A stretch of 64,000 bases of DNA from Calothrix sp. PCC 6303 (GTDB taxonomy: Bacteria; Cyanobacteriota; Cyanobacteriia; Cyanobacteriales; Nostocaceae). The notes below the pieces were generated by a model, which had not been told where the DNA came from, ran no database searches, and was given only the letters and a program-made list of their open reading frames with translations. Each line of letters begins with the position of its first letter. Position 1 is the stretch's first letter. The stretch covers positions 3,410,001 through 3,474,000 of the forward strand of contig NC_019751.1 of assembly GCF_000317435.1 (NCBI RefSeq), written 5' to 3'. The translations under genes were made by a program, and so were the position numbers. Of the stretch, positions 34,359-45,206 are shown in pieces.

Positions 34359-34595
34359 TTATACCCAGCATGAGAGCGGTAATCACCATATTTTAGCAAT
34401 TTCGGAAGCAAATATTTTCCCATATTCTAAATAAGTAGCTACCTGTAGTTAGAAAGCTATCTTAGCACTTTAACCTTAGTGTGGTTGATTCTGGCTATAT
34501 TGCACTAGTATAGTTCGGGGTAAATAAGCCAACCATACTCTCCGGTAAGCCGATTTGCATCTACAAAATAGACAAAAAGCTTGTTTGTCTATTTT

Positions 34596-34701
34596 GACAA
34601 GATTGTGAGTAGGCGTAGCCAGCCCTACGGGCTTATGCTAGTCTGCGACAAGCCGCTTATGCTACGCTTCTGCCTTACGAAGACGCAAGCTAGGCAATGA
34701 C
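34596..34701. repeat. GACAAGATTGTGAGTAGGC repeat (copy 2)
   Basis: Shares its first about 45 bases with 24471-24532 and then carries extra internal segments (TGCGACAAGCCGC, GAAGACGCAAGC) before ending GGCAATGAC. Confidence 0.75.
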
Positions 34702-34707
34702 AAAACT

Positions 34708-35661
34708 TTAAACAGTTTTTAATTTTCTGGTAGGAATTTTTATTGTCAAAATAGAATCATTGCTAAAAGAACTGATGTGCGATAAAAGTCCATAAATGAA
34801 AATAGTTACTCCTAGCATTTCCAAAAATTCCTCTAAGCTAAATGCAAATACATAAAAGATAGACTGTTCTGTGTATACATCAGAAATATAACCACCTATA
34901 AGTTCACAGCCTATTGTACCAGCGATGTAAGTGGTGCCAGCAATTACAAAAGATTTTCGCGTTTTCGGAGGAAGATTAATAATAAACTTCAAAAATATTA
35001 GGAGAAAAATTAATACGCCAATACTACCAGGAATAACCCAAGCAAAATACAAAATACCTCTGGTGTTTAATGCTGTTCTTACAGGTTCCACCATTGTTTC
35101 ATGTAAACTAGCTAATTCGTCAAAAAATAGAAAAGCGAAGATAATTGATAATCCTCTCCAGTAATTAGTATAGGGGTCATGTCTACTATTTTTAATGTAA
35201 CTAATGAAGCTGAGAATAATTGAAGAAAGTAGTAAGGTTAATGCTGAATATACCGCTGGGATGTTCAATTCTCCATCAAGATTGAATGCCCTTGTGAAAG
35301 AGTCACGCAAAAAGAAATCAGGAACAAAGTACTGGCTGAATTGACCGAGCAGATTCGCAAATAGAAAAAAACATATAGTAGTCAAAAGGACTTTGAAAAC
35401 ATATTTAGCAGAAAGATTAATGGTCAAATTATTATATTTGAGACTATCTTGTGTTGCTAATTGATTCTTATTTTTCGCCAAGGAAATCAAATTTTCTTTT
35501 AGATAGATTATTGTTTTAACTTTAATCCAACCTTCTTCTACTAAAACTTCTTCGAGATCTTTTCCAGTGATATACTTTTGCCTTGTTGCGTACTGTAATT
35601 GTTCTTCTTCAATCAGCCCTGATTTTACTAAATTTTCTGCAAGTATATTTTCTATATCCAT
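34708..35661 (-). CDS. Membrane protein with GspE-N-like leader domain
   Basis: A 317-residue protein. The first about 55 residues (IENILAENLVKSGLIEEEQL ... KDLEEVLVEEGWIKVKTII) resemble the N-terminal MshEN/T2SSE_N domain of type II secretion and pilus ATPases, which in some proteins binds c-di-GMP. The rest is an integral membrane domain of about seven helices (VLLTTICFFLFANLLGQF; VYSALTLLLSSIILSFISYI; VLIFLLIFLKFIINLP). I know no function. If the N-terminal domain senses a nucleotide, this could be a membrane output (speculative). Confidence 0.65.
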   Translation of the reverse strand: MDIENILAENLVKSGLIEEEQLQYATRQKYITGKDLEEVLVEEGWIKVKTIIYLKENLISLAKNKNQLATQDSLKYNNLTINLSAKYVFKVLLTTICFFLFANLLGQFSQYFVPDFFLRDSFTRAFNLDGELNIPAVYSALTLLLSSIILSFISYIKNSRHDPYTNYWRGLSIIFAFLFFDELASLHETMVEPVRTALNTRGILYFAWVIPGSIGVLIFLLIFLKFIINLPPKTRKSFVIAGTTYIAGTIGCELIGGYISDVYTEQSIFYVFAFSLEEFLEMLGVTIFIYGLLSHISSFSNDSILTIKIPTRKLKTV

Positions 35662-36170
35662 TATACTCTCTTCATTAAACTCTTATTTGCGAAGAAAAGA
35701 CAAATAACACTGATGAAATTTAAAATTCATAAATTCTATATTTCTAGAATCAATGAATTCATTCCAGTGTCCAAGATAATCAGTAGATAATATAATTTTA
35801 ATTGATTCTTAAACTCTTGACGCAGAAATATAGTATGGTCGAGTCCAAAATTGATAAGAAAATTTAATTGCCTATTTAGCTGGCTTGAGAATTCAAAGTG
35901 CTGCGTACAAAAGCTATGCGTACAGGCAAGTCATTTTATTAGGATAATTTTCACTTATGGCGGTAGCCATAGTCGTTAGGACATTTATATTTCCGTGTTC
36001 CTCGTTTCCTGTTCTTCTAGGTACTTTTTATGTCCTAACCGAGATGTCTGTTGCTATGACTAAGATCTTTTGGACTTATGTGTACACATAAGTCACAAAC
36101 TATACATCAGTGAAAGCGAGTTTTCCATTACCCGCTTTCTAGATCCTTACCCTGATTCAGTAATACCTAT
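35662..36170. other. 509-bp intergenic region with a 22-bp palindrome
   Basis: Lies between the membrane protein gene start and the argG stop. It holds one perfect palindrome, GACTTATGTGT and its mirror (36073-36094), which may form a hairpin on argG transcripts, without a U-run. Nothing else is recognisable. Confidence 0.5.
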
Positions 36171-37370
36171 TTACTGATTGCCCTTTGCCCAAATCCGGGT
36201 TGGTAATCCCCAAACGTAAATGAAACCTTCGGCTGCTTTGTGATCAAATTGATCTTCAGCCCCGTATGTAGCTAAATCGGGGGTATACAGGCTATTTTCG
36301 GAACTACGTCCGACGATGGTGGCATTACCTTTAAACAGTTTCAGCCTGACTGTACCAGAAACACGTTCCTGTGTCTTTTGAATAAAGGCATCCAAGGCTG
36401 TTTTTAACGGGCTGTACCACAAGCCGTTGTAAACTAATTTAGTGTATGTATCTTCAATTCCGCGTTTATACTGAGTGACATCGGCTGTTAAAGTTAGACT
36501 TTCTAAATCACGGTGTGCTTGAATTAACACTACCATTGCGGGAGATTCGTAAATTTCCCGTGATTTGATGCCGACTAGGCGATTTTCAATCATATCGATG
36601 CGTCCAATACCATGGTTGCCGACAATTTGATTGAGTTTTTCAACTAAAGCAACCGGATTGAGGACTTCTCCGTTGACACTGGTGGGAATACCTTGAGTAA
36701 ATGTAATTTCTAGGTATTCTGGGGTATCTGGAGTTTGCGCGATCGCGTTTGTCATTTCATAGATTTCTTCGGGGGGTTCAAATGTCGGATCTTCCAACAT
36801 ACCCGCTTCAATGCTACGACCTAGAAGGTTTTTATCAATACTGTAGGGAGATGATTTTTTCACTGGTGAAGGAATTCCAAACCGTTCACCATAGGCAATG
36901 GTTTCTTCCCGACTCATTCCCCATTCCCTGGCTGGTGCGAGAATCTTCAAATTCGGATTTAAAGCTGCTACCGATACATCAAAGCGTACTTGGTCATTTC
37001 CTTTACCAGTACAACCATGTGCGATCGCATCCGCACCATATTTCTCAGCTGCTTCCACCAATATCTTCGCAATCAGTGGACGAGCTAAAGCTGTTCCTAG
37101 GGGATAACGATTTTCATATAGTGCATTAGCTTGAATTGCCGGGAAAGCATAATCCCGAATAAAGCTTTCCTGCACATTCATCACCAATGATTCCACTGCA
37201 CCCGATTTCAGCGCTTTTTCCCGAACTGGTTCTAGCTCGTCACCTTGCCCCAAATCAGCAGCAAGAGTAATCACTTCTTCAACACCCCATTCCTGTTGGA
37301 GATAAGGAATACATACAGATGTATCAACTCCACCAGAATATGCTAGAACAACCTTCTTTGCGCGACCCAT
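36171..37370 (-). CDS. argG: Argininosuccinate synthase
   Basis: A 399-residue enzyme of standard length. It has the PP-loop [19 protein letters not shown] at the N-terminus, [20 protein letters not shown] near 117, and [20 protein letters not shown]. It joins citrulline and aspartate with ATP, giving argininosuccinate, the penultimate step of arginine synthesis; in cyanobacteria the pathway also feeds cyanophycin. GGAAG lies before the ATG. It is monocistronic here, with no other arg genes nearby. Confidence 0.97.
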   Translation of the reverse strand: MGRAKKVVLAYSGGVDTSVCIPYLQQEWGVEEVITLAADLGQGDELEPVREKALKSGAVESLVMNVQESFIRDYAFPAIQANALYENRYPLGTALARPLIAKILVEAAEKYGADAIAHGCTGKGNDQVRFDVSVAALNPNLKILAPAREWGMSREETIAYGERFGIPSPVKKSSPYSIDKNLLGRSIEAGMLEDPTFEPPEEIYEMTNAIAQTPDTPEYLEITFTQGIPTSVNGEVLNPVALVEKLNQIVGNHGIGRIDMIENRLVGIKSREIYESPAMVVLIQAHRDLESLTLTADVTQYKRGIEDTYTKLVYNGLWYSPLKTALDAFIQKTQERVSGTVRLKLFKGNATIVGRSSENSLYTPDLATYGAEDQFDHKAAEGFIYVWGLPTRIWAKGNQ

Positions 37371-37593
37371 TAATATCTTCCTTAAAAATCACGAGTTTAT
37401 ATTATCCGATTAATTAGGTATTTATAACGAGGAATCAGAAAATAGAGATAAATAGGATGTATTCCCATCAGAACCACATAATTAAAACTTATGAATATCA
37501 CATGATAATTTATAAAGTTCTCAAAACTTTGCTAGCTGAAGTCCAGTACACTACATATCACTGGAGAGCTATTAATTTTGGGGAGAGTAATTT

Positions 37594-38652
37594 ATGGGTA
37601 AATATGATCAGATTTTTCTATCGGAAGATAAATCTAACGAGTCGCTAAATGAGGAAGAAGCAGTTGCAGCGATCGCAGTCGTAACCATGGCGGTTGATAC
37701 TGGGATTGATAATGTTAATTTGGAAATGATCGGTGATATCCTAACTGGGTTTGAACTGTTCGACGAATATTCCGATGATGAATTACTGGAAACCGTTGAT
37801 AAACTCGTTGCCATCGCCGAAGATGAAGGTTTAGGAGCATTGTTCAACTGTGCTAGTGCTTCTTTGACGGATGAACTAATTTTAGATGGTTTTGCCGCAG
37901 GTGTAAGTGTTTTAGTTGATGAAGATGAATTTTTGATTCCTAAAGCCAAAATGGTTTTGGTGAAGGAGTTACAAGAAATTCTCGATGTAGAAGAGGAAGA
38001 AGCACAGGAGGTAATCAAAGAAGTTATTGCAGCTTTTGAAGAAGCTGAAGAACTGGAAGATGATGAAGATATAGATGTTCCAGGTGCAAATGCCGATGGA
38101 AATACCGATGATGATATATATGAATCGCCTTTAGGTAACTTTTCGGTACTTATCCCCGTAGATATCGAAGAAGGAGGTAATATCCAAAGCCAAGATGGAA
38201 CAGTCAGCTTTACTGATGATTTTGGCACCTTGTTACGAATTGATTATTACGCAATTCCTCCTGAACAAGCAGAAGAATTAGAATCGAATGAATTAGAAGA
38301 ATATTTACAATCGATTTTATTAGAAAAATACATTCCCCAAGCAATAGTTTCTAATCTACCTAAATCTACTGTTGAATATACTGAATATTGTGTTGATGTC
38401 ATGGATGGCGCATATTTTGCTATTGTGAATATGCCAGAAGGTTCCACCATGTCAAAACAGGAGAATAATGGCAATGGTAGCCGCTTAGATGCATATAGAG
38501 GATTACTTGCTTTTGTAGTTGCGGATTTTCTCTATATCGCTAGTAGTCAGCGAACTTTTTTTGAAGGTGATATACCTGGTTCACCAGCAGAAGAAGCAGA
38601 AAGCATCAAAGTTGAAATTTTAGAGTTTGTGGATACAATTGACTTCTCTTGA
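37594..38652 (+). CDS. TerB-like domain protein with C-terminal domain
   Basis: A 352-residue acidic protein. Residues about 15-140 are helical with a tellurite-resistance TerB-like pattern (EEAVAAIAVVTMAVDTGIDN, VSVLVDEDEFLIPKAKMVLV). A run of Glu/Asp (AAFEEAEELEDDEDIDVPG) leads to a beta-rich C-terminal domain (SPLGNFSVLIPVDIEEGGNI; VEYTEYCVDVMDGAYFAIVN). GGGAGAG precedes the ATG. TerB domains often take part in membrane-linked stress complexes, but no ter partners are near. Function unknown. Confidence 0.65.
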   Translation: MGKYDQIFLSEDKSNESLNEEEAVAAIAVVTMAVDTGIDNVNLEMIGDILTGFELFDEYSDDELLETVDKLVAIAEDEGLGALFNCASASLTDELILDGFAAGVSVLVDEDEFLIPKAKMVLVKELQEILDVEEEEAQEVIKEVIAAFEEAEELEDDEDIDVPGANADGNTDDDIYESPLGNFSVLIPVDIEEGGNIQSQDGTVSFTDDFGTLLRIDYYAIPPEQAEELESNELEEYLQSILLEKYIPQAIVSNLPKSTVEYTEYCVDVMDGAYFAIVNMPEGSTMSKQENNGNGSRLDAYRGLLAFVVADFLYIASSQRTFFEGDIPGSPAEEAESIKVEILEFVDTIDFS

Positions 38653-38714
38653 AGTTAGGGAACAGTAAACAGCAAATAGGAAAAAATCACTAATAATTGA
38701 TAACTGCTAACTGA

Positions 38715-39833
38715 TTAAACCCAGTGAGAACTAATGTTGATTCCTCGACTTTGCATTGCCTGTGTAAATAAATGCGTGGGTAATGCTGACTCGGTTGTAT
38801 GCACCCCAGGTTGATTGAGAGCACCTGTTAATATTAGTTCGGCAATTGTACCTGTACCATATCCGGTGGCAACTGCGGTGTTGTCATGGGTTAAAGTAGA
38901 ACAGTAGGTAGATTGTTTTCCATCCTTGTTTCCGGTGACATGCGAACGACTTACGTCGCGCAAGCTTCGCACTACAACTCCAATGCCACTAAATTGGTCG
39001 GTAAAGTTGGTCATTTTGTGGCTAACTGTAGATAAAAATTCTACCCCCATCTGACTTTGAATCCAGAATTTAGGGAAAATATGTGCCGCTATCCAAGTGA
39101 GATGGTTGTAATAATCGGGAATAGAACCAAATTTGGTAATTACGCTTTTCACTGTGGGAAAAGCTGCTGGTAATGTCAAAGTTTCTGGCATATCAAACCA
39201 GTAAACTCCACCTCTTCCATAGGGTGCTGGAAAAACAATATCTTCCCGTTTTGTATAGGGTTTCACTGTTTGCCATTCCCCATCTACCCAAGCGGTGAAG
39301 GGGTTTTGCAAACCTAAAAAGGTTGTTCGCATCACCGTAATTCCTGCACCACCAGAACCAGCTACCAAGTAGCTTAAATGAATTTTTTCGGCAATGTCGA
39401 ATTGTTCGACATCATGCCGTACCATACTATTAGAAATTCCGGGAAAAATTCCCGTATTCACGATTGCTGTCACACCTGCATTAACCGCCGCATCATGATA
39501 TTTTAAAGCTTTGGTGGTGAAAGAACGGTGATCGCTCACATCTAAGTAATTTACCCCAGCAGCAATACAGAGTTTAAGAACATTTGCATCACGGTAATGA
39601 AAAGGACCCGCGCAGTGTATGACTAAATTAGAAGATGCAATGATACTCTCTAATTTTTCCACTTCTGCTAAGTCTAAAACCAAAAATTCAGTTTTTTCGC
39701 CCAAATTTTGGTTATTTGCCTCACTTCTGCCCGTAATTGTCACCATTGCATCGGTATGTGTCAGAATATCCGCAGCTACACTACTGCCAATTCTTCCCCT
39801 TCCCCCAAGAATTAAAACTCGATTTTTCATCAC
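38715..39833 (-). CDS. Saccharopine dehydrogenase-like NAD(P)-binding protein
   Basis: A 372-residue protein starting with a Rossmann fold: RVLILGGRGRIGSSVAADIL, then TGRSEANNQN and LVIHCAGPFHYRDANVLKLC, typical of the saccharopine dehydrogenase/trans-acting enoyl reductase family. The second half (YLVAGSGGAGITVMRTTFLG, PYGRGGVYWFDMPETLTLP) fits the C-terminal domain of this family. In cyanobacteria these proteins are of unknown substrate. It is convergent with the TerB-like gene, 62 bp away. Confidence 0.82.
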   Translation of the reverse strand: MMKNRVLILGGRGRIGSSVAADILTHTDAMVTITGRSEANNQNLGEKTEFLVLDLAEVEKLESIIASSNLVIHCAGPFHYRDANVLKLCIAAGVNYLDVSDHRSFTTKALKYHDAAVNAGVTAIVNTGIFPGISNSMVRHDVEQFDIAEKIHLSYLVAGSGGAGITVMRTTFLGLQNPFTAWVDGEWQTVKPYTKREDIVFPAPYGRGGVYWFDMPETLTLPAAFPTVKSVITKFGSIPDYYNHLTWIAAHIFPKFWIQSQMGVEFLSTVSHKMTNFTDQFSGIGVVVRSLRDVSRSHVTGNKDGKQSTYCSTLTHDNTAVATGYGTGTIAELILTGALNQPGVHTTESALPTHLFTQAMQSRGINISSHWV

Positions 39834-40007
39834 TTACTCCCCATGTTCAGTTAACAAGGTTCGGCTTGAGGACTTCGAGTTAGCCGTCAAAGCCTAATAA
39901 CTATACCAAAAACGTCTATAAACTGGACTTCCTAAATCGCTCTAGCGCATTCGCATTAGACTTAAAGGCTAATAGCGAAAGGCTTGCAGTACAACAACTG
40001 TTCACTG

Positions 40008-40937
40008 TCAACTAATGTCCCTATACCTGTGGAAATCATCCTTATCCAACCATTCTAGAAGTATCCGGTTAATTTCCTCCGGACATTCATCATGGGGGCA
40101 ATGTCCCACATCTTCTAAATCCAGTAATTCCAAATTTTCGTTGTATTTGGCAAACAATAAACCTAGCGCAGGGGGGATAAATCGATCTTTTTTCCCCCAA
40201 ATCAACAGCATTGGCATTGTTAAATTTGGTAACAAAAGTTTGACACTAGGACTAAAATTAGCTCCGATACTTGCCTTAAATAAAGCTGAAAAAGCTCTAG
40301 CAGAACCTCTATCTTGGGGGGGTCCAGCGATAATTTCGATTAATTCATCAGTAACAGCCTCACCGTTAGCATATGCGATCGCAGCCCACCGTCGCAGCAC
40401 TCCCGGCTGTCGCAAAAAATAAAATAAAGGCTTTAAAAATAGGGGAGAAGCGACAAAATTCTTAATTGTGGCAACAGCAGGTCGTAAAAATGGTGGAATT
40501 GCCTCCTGTTCTAAGGATGGATCTGGTAAACTCAACATCACCAGCCCTTTCATCATTTCTGGATACTTAGCCGCAGCACTCAAAGATACTAAAGAGCCTA
40601 AAGAGTTGCCCACCAAAACTACAGGTTCCTTAATAAATGTTTGCCAAAATTCATAAACCTGTTCAGCCCAAAGACTAACACTGTAATTAACTGGTGCTTT
40701 TTCTGACGCGCCCCATCCCAACATATCCAGTGCATATACTGTGTGGTGTTCGCTCAAAACCTCTAAATTATGTCGCCAATGACCAATAGAAGTCCCAAAC
40801 CCATGTAGCAAAATTAACGGAGTTTTATGACGATTACTTGGCTGCGAACGGATGTAAGTATAACGGATTCGCCAGCCTCGCCAAACCCAATCCCTTTGAT
40901 TACCAATTCGCTGCTGCCATGCCACTACGCTAGTCAC
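40008..40937 (-). CDS. Alpha/beta fold hydrolase
   Basis: A 309-residue hydrolase starting at GTG 40937. It has TPLILLHGFGTSIGHWRHNL (oxyanion loop), the nucleophile elbow VGNSLGSLVSL, the acid in LLIWGKKDRFIPP, and the His in LEDVGHCPHDECPEEI, a complete Ser-Asp-His triad with a cap domain. Conserved relatives occur in all oxygenic phototrophs and plants, some near chlorophyll metabolism. The substrate is unknown. Encoded alone. Confidence 0.87.
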   Translation of the reverse strand: MTSVVAWQQRIGNQRDWVWRGWRIRYTYIRSQPSNRHKTPLILLHGFGTSIGHWRHNLEVLSEHHTVYALDMLGWGASEKAPVNYSVSLWAEQVYEFWQTFIKEPVVLVGNSLGSLVSLSAAAKYPEMMKGLVMLSLPDPSLEQEAIPPFLRPAVATIKNFVASPLFLKPLFYFLRQPGVLRRWAAIAYANGEAVTDELIEIIAGPPQDRGSARAFSALFKASIGANFSPSVKLLLPNLTMPMLLIWGKKDRFIPPALGLLFAKYNENLELLDLEDVGHCPHDECPEEINRILLEWLDKDDFHRYRDIS

Positions 40938-41277
40938 TGCTTACTCTCACTTGATGCTTTAATCACTATGTTATCGAAAAGCCAGATAAATCCCTGCTTC
41001 GGATCAAAGTAGTGAAAACCCTGCCTTCACAACCACCAAAAAATTGTTACTATGGATTATGTAACTAACATTAACAATTAAAGCCGAATTAACTCAGAGT
41101 GAGTAAAATGACAAGTATAACGATTCAGAATTAATTTTGTAGATTAGTTAATAGATTAGTTAATCTATATATATGGGTTCTGACGTTAGCTCTGAGCTAA
41201 TTCAGGATTGTGTTTCACAGACACAAAACTCAAAACCAAGCCAAAATCTTAACAAACAACTCCCCCGTTAATAATAC
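40938..41277. other. 340-bp region upstream of infC
   Basis: Holds a short direct repeat, GATTAGTTAAT at 41142-41152 and 41154-41164, near TATATATA. It must contain the infC promoter. No ribosome-binding site is obvious before ATG 41278, and no known leader RNA was recognised. Confidence 0.4.
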
Positions 41278-41811
41278 ATGCCTGTGATCGAGAAAAAAAG
41301 AAGTCGCGATTTACCCCAAATAAACGAACGTATTCGCTTTCCGAAAATTCGAGTAATTGACACTGATGGCAGCCAATTGGGAATTCTGACCCCCCAAGAA
41401 GCGATAAGTCTAGCCGAAGAAAAGGAGCTAGATTTGGTACTATTGAGTGATAAAGCAGACCCTCCAGTTTGCCGCATCATGGACTACGGGAAATATAAGT
41501 TTGAGCAAGAGAAAAAGGCGCGGGAAGCCAGGAAGAAGCAGCATACAGCTGATGTCAAAGAAGTGAAGATGCGCTACAAAATTGAAGAACACGACTATAA
41601 TGTGCGCGTCAAGCAAGCAGAGCGCTTTTTGAAAGACGGTGATAAAGTCAAAGCAACTGTAATGTTTCGTGGACGAGAAATCCAACATAGCGATTTAGCC
41701 GAACATTTGCTAAAGCGGATGGCAAATGATTTAGAACCTCTAGGTGAAGTGCAACAAGCACCGAAAAAAGAGGGACGTAATATGATGATGTTAATTTCGC
41801 CGAAGAAATAA
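41278..41811 (+). CDS. infC: Translation initiation factor IF-3
   Basis: A 177-residue protein of standard length: [60 protein letters not shown], then [20 protein letters not shown] and [14 protein letters not shown]-like [16 protein letters not shown]. It binds the 30S subunit, keeps ribosomes dissociated and checks start codon pairing. The start codon is a normal ATG, unlike the AUU of enterobacteria. Ribosomal protein genes rpmI and rplT do not follow, as is usual in cyanobacteria. Confidence 0.97.
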   Translation: MPVIEKKRSRDLPQINERIRFPKIRVIDTDGSQLGILTPQEAISLAEEKELDLVLLSDKADPPVCRIMDYGKYKFEQEKKAREARKKQHTADVKEVKMRYKIEEHDYNVRVKQAERFLKDGDKVKATVMFRGREIQHSDLAEHLLKRMANDLEPLGEVQQAPKKEGRNMMMLISPKK

Positions 41812-41991
41812 GGAATTAGTTTTGTGCGATATTGCAAAGTAGTTGTCTAAGGGCTATCTTGCGCGCAGCGGCTACCCTAACGACCATCGCACTAATGTAT
41901 AGTTTGTAGTAGACAACAAAGTTTTCTAAACTTGCTACTACTGACATTTTCCAGAACAACCTAATTTACGAACTTTTTGAATAAGTCTGAT

Positions 41992-42038
41992 AGTCCTAAG
42001 CGCTGAGTGGGAAAACTAATACTCAGTTGCTTGGGACT
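41992..42038 (+). terminator. Strong hairpin in the infC 3' region
   Basis: AGTCCTAAGCGCTGAGT pairs with ACTCAGTTGCTTGGGACT across a 12-base loop, followed by TTTAG. A plausible terminator 180 bp after infC; the U-run is short. The surrounding 41812-42170 region has no gene, only repeat debris (GTGCGAT at 41823 facing ATCGCAC at 41885). Confidence 0.5.
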
Positions 42039-42170
42039 TTTAGTTTGGATATGTAAACTAAACCTAGCAGCTATTTACTAAGTCATTTTCTCGGCTAAAG
42101 AAATCTTACCCTTACAGGGCAAAGCTTTTTGCGACTTCGTGAGAGTGACTACAGAAACCAGTAAAACTGC

Positions 42171-45100
42171 ATGACACAAAATCAGGAATTGGCTTTACAT
42201 CATCGGATTCAAACAAAGCTTTTAGCATCATTAAACCTTAGATCAGAAGAAAGCGATCGCACTTGGCTAATGTTGGCATTTTATACGCTAACATCAATTG
42301 GGCTACGCTGGGCAGAAGATAGTACTGTTGCCATGTTTATCGATCAATATGGTTCTAGGTGGTTGCCCTGGATTTATATTGCCAGTGCCATGTTAGGTAT
42401 GCTACTGGTTTTTTTGTACTCTCGACTTCAAAAGCTGTTTTCGTTGCGTTGGGTGATTGCATTCCTAGCACCCTGCATGTTACTACCGTTGGTTTTGTTG
42501 TGTTTGAGTTTAGAGTATTCATCCTTAGCAGTCATTTCAATCTTTTTACTGCGGTTGTGGGTGGATGGATTTTATATACTCAACGATTTAAATACATCCA
42601 TTGCCGCAAATCAACTATTTAATATTCGAGAAATTAAACGTGCTTACCCGATAGTTAGTAGCGGCATAATAATAGCAGATATTTTCGGCGGTTTTAGCTT
42701 ACCTTTGCTGCTAAGTATTTTCGGCTTAAAAAATATTATCTTGGTTTCAGTCATCTCAATTCTTTTGGGTGCCTCAATTCTGCTATATCTGAGCCAAAAA
42801 TATCGGAGTTATTTCCCAGAATCAGCCAGAAAAACTAAGACTACAGTACCAATCTCCACACGTCACCTTTCTACACCAATTAAACGCTATTCGCGCTTAC
42901 TTTTTGCTTTCTTTGCCCTTTTACAAATTATTTGGGTTTTAGTTGATTTTCAATACTTGACACAACTGGAACAAAGCTTCAGCAACATCCAAATTGCTAG
43001 CTTTTTAGGAATATTTGGCGGAATAACAGGCTTATGCGAACTGTTGATGCAGCTATTCGTTTCCAGCCGATTTATCGAAAAATTTGGAGTATTCTTTGCC
43101 ATCGCTAGCTTACCCGTAACTGTGGCAGTATTTTTACCTATTACGCTTATCGTTACAGATATATTTCCAATTACCCAGAATTTTCACTTTTTTTGGGGAC
43201 TAGTGTTTGTCAAATTTTTAGATGAATTACTGCGTTACACCCTGGTAATTGGTAGTAGCCCACTTTTGTTTCAACCAATACCAGAGCGGATTCGCAATTA
43301 CGTGCAAACACTATCAGGTGGAATTGCAGAGTCATTCGGGGCAGGTTTTGCAGGATTGATAATTGTGGTGAGTCTGTTGCTAGTATCACAATTTAATCTC
43401 AGTGTGAATTTAGAAAATTGGCTGTTAGTTGGGATTAGTATCGGGATTGCGATCGCATGTTTGGCTCTACTATGGATTTTGCGATCGCATTATGTGAATT
43501 TGCTAGTTTTGAGTGCTGGACAAGGGCAACTTGGAGATGGTGATTTTGATGTTCGTTTGCTGAAGCAAGCAGTTGTCAAAGCTTTAAAGGAAAATAGCAG
43601 TGAATTAGACAAACGTTCCTACGTAGAATTACTAACCAAAATCGATCCTGTCGGTGCAGGGGAAATCCTCGCACCACTAGTGGTAAACCTACCTGTAGAT
43701 TTGCAAAAATTCTGTTTAGAAGCAATATTGGCAGGTGAGACAAATGCCTCATATCTTCCGCAAATTAGATCACTCTTAAAAGTTTCTTACCAAGAGACTT
43801 CACCCGAAATTTTTGCCCTCGCATTGCGGTATGTTTGGTTAGCCGAAACAAACCCAGATTTAAACCAACTAGAACAATTTTTACAACCTCAACAACACTC
43901 ACTAATTCGTGCAACAGCTGCCAGCTTACTATTACGTCAAGGAACACCCAAACAGAAAGTAGACGCAACCAAGTGTTTACAAGTAATGTTAAGGAGTATT
44001 CAAGAACGCGATCGCATCAACGCAGTAAAGGCATTAAATAGCTCTATCTATCTCCAAACTTTACGCTTAGAAATTCCCGATTTACTCCAAGATGAATCAT
44101 TGCGTGTACGCTGTGCAGTTCTGGAAATGATTGCCGCTACCCGTTTAGAAGACTACTACCCCGCACTGTTTGCCGGATTAAACTACAGATCAACTCGTCT
44201 GACAGCAATGGAATGTTTAGTAAAACTCGATAGCGAAGTCTTACCCACACTCATCAACGTTGCGACAAATCTATATAAACCAGAAGTTGTAAGGAAATAT
44301 GCTTGGAGAGCAATATCTCAAATTCCTGGAACCGAAACAATAGATATACTATGGGACAATTTAGAAACTTCCAGAGGTGTCAACCGCGACTATATTCTTC
44401 ATAGCTTACTGAAAAGGCATCAAAAAGAAGGAATTTCCAACTTTGAAAACAAATCCTACGAATCTAAGGTAGAAAAATTAGTTGAAGAAGAATTAAGATT
44501 TTTAGGTGAGGTTTATAGCGCTTATGTAGACTTAAAACAACAAGAACACCAATATACTCAATACTTGGGAGAGAAAAGTTATGAACTGATCAAAACTAAT
44601 CAATCAAAACAGGAAGTATCTGAAATCTGTCAAATACTTCAACAATCATTGCTAATTTTAGAAGCTGATGTCAGAGAAAGATTATTACTACTGCTGAAAT
44701 TAGTTTATCCATTAGAAAAAATGCAAGCAGCATCCTTTAATCTGCGTTCTACATCACCAGCAAACTTAGCTAGAGGACTAGAAATATTAGAGCATACTGT
44801 CACATTTGAATGTAAACCAGTTTTACTCAACATCTTGGATAAACGCGAACCCAGCAAAAAGCTGCGAGAAGTGGTAGAAGCTAAAATTGTTGAATACCAA
44901 CAAATGGAAATTCGTCATCGGACTCGTAAACTCTTGACTTTTGACAAAGAACTATCAGACTGGAGTTTAGCTTGTTGTTTCCATTTTGCCCAAGCTGCAC
45001 ATATTCGTCTCAATATTTCGGAAATTCTCACCAGCTTACGCCATCCCACTGTTTTTGTCCGTGAAGCTGCCATTTGCTACCTCAACACAGCTTCTCCGAG

Positions 45101-45206
45101 AATTCTTCTAGAACTATTACCCCAACTTGAAGATGATCCACATCCAGTAATTGCATCCCAGGTACGGGAATTACTCAAAACACATAAACAATACTCACAT
45201 AACTAG
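42171..45206 (+). CDS. MFS/nucleotide-transporter-like membrane protein fused to HEAT repeats
   Basis: A 1011-residue protein. About twelve membrane helices (45-450) resemble ATP:ADP antiporter (AAA/Npt) or MFS proteins: LGMLLVFLYSRLQKLFSLRW and IFLLRLWVDGFYILNDLNTS; EFxIxN-type motifs are not clear. The C-terminal about 550 residues are alpha-solenoid HEAT-like repeats (LLRQGTPKQKVDATKCLQVM; SLRVRCAVLEMIAATRLEDY; HPTVFVREAAICYLNTA). Long transporter/HEAT fusions of this sort occur in cyanobacteria; the substrate is unknown. Expression as a single gene is likely; 250-350 bp gaps lie on both sides. Confidence 0.7.
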   Translation: MTQNQELALHHRIQTKLLASLNLRSEESDRTWLMLAFYTLTSIGLRWAEDSTVAMFIDQYGSRWLPWIYIASAMLGMLLVFLYSRLQKLFSLRWVIAFLAPCMLLPLVLLCLSLEYSSLAVISIFLLRLWVDGFYILNDLNTSIAANQLFNIREIKRAYPIVSSGIIIADIFGGFSLPLLLSIFGLKNIILVSVISILLGASILLYLSQKYRSYFPESARKTKTTVPISTRHLSTPIKRYSRLLFAFFALLQIIWVLVDFQYLTQLEQSFSNIQIASFLGIFGGITGLCELLMQLFVSSRFIEKFGVFFAIASLPVTVAVFLPITLIVTDIFPITQNFHFFWGLVFVKFLDELLRYTLVIGSSPLLFQPIPERIRNYVQTLSGGIAESFGAGFAGLIIVVSLLLVSQFNLSVNLENWLLVGISIGIAIACLALLWILRSHYVNLLVLSAGQGQLGDGDFDVRLLKQAVVKALKENSSELDKRSYVELLTKIDPVGAGEILAPLVVNLPVDLQKFCLEAILAGETNASYLPQIRSLLKVSYQETSPEIFALALRYVWLAETNPDLNQLEQFLQPQQHSLIRATAASLLLRQGTPKQKVDATKCLQVMLRSIQERDRINAVKALNSSIYLQTLRLEIPDLLQDESLRVRCAVLEMIAATRLEDYYPALFAGLNYRSTRLTAMECLVKLDSEVLPTLINVATNLYKPEVVRKYAWRAISQIPGTETIDILWDNLETSRGVNRDYILHSLLKRHQKEGISNFENKSYESKVEKLVEEELRFLGEVYSAYVDLKQQEHQYTQYLGEKSYELIKTNQSKQEVSEICQILQQSLLILEADVRERLLLLLKLVYPLEKMQAASFNLRSTSPANLARGLEILEHTVTFECKPVLLNILDKREPSKKLREVVEAKIVEYQQMEIRHRTRKLLTFDKELSDWSLACCFHFAQAAHIRLNISEILTSLRHPTVFVREAAICYLNTASPRILLELLPQLEDDPHPVIASQVRELLKTHKQYSHN

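Noticed and set aside
37608-38228. Ser-rich 206-residue minus-strand frame
   Set aside because: Antisense of the acidic TerB-like gene; Ser/Ala richness is the mirror of Glu/Asp codons.
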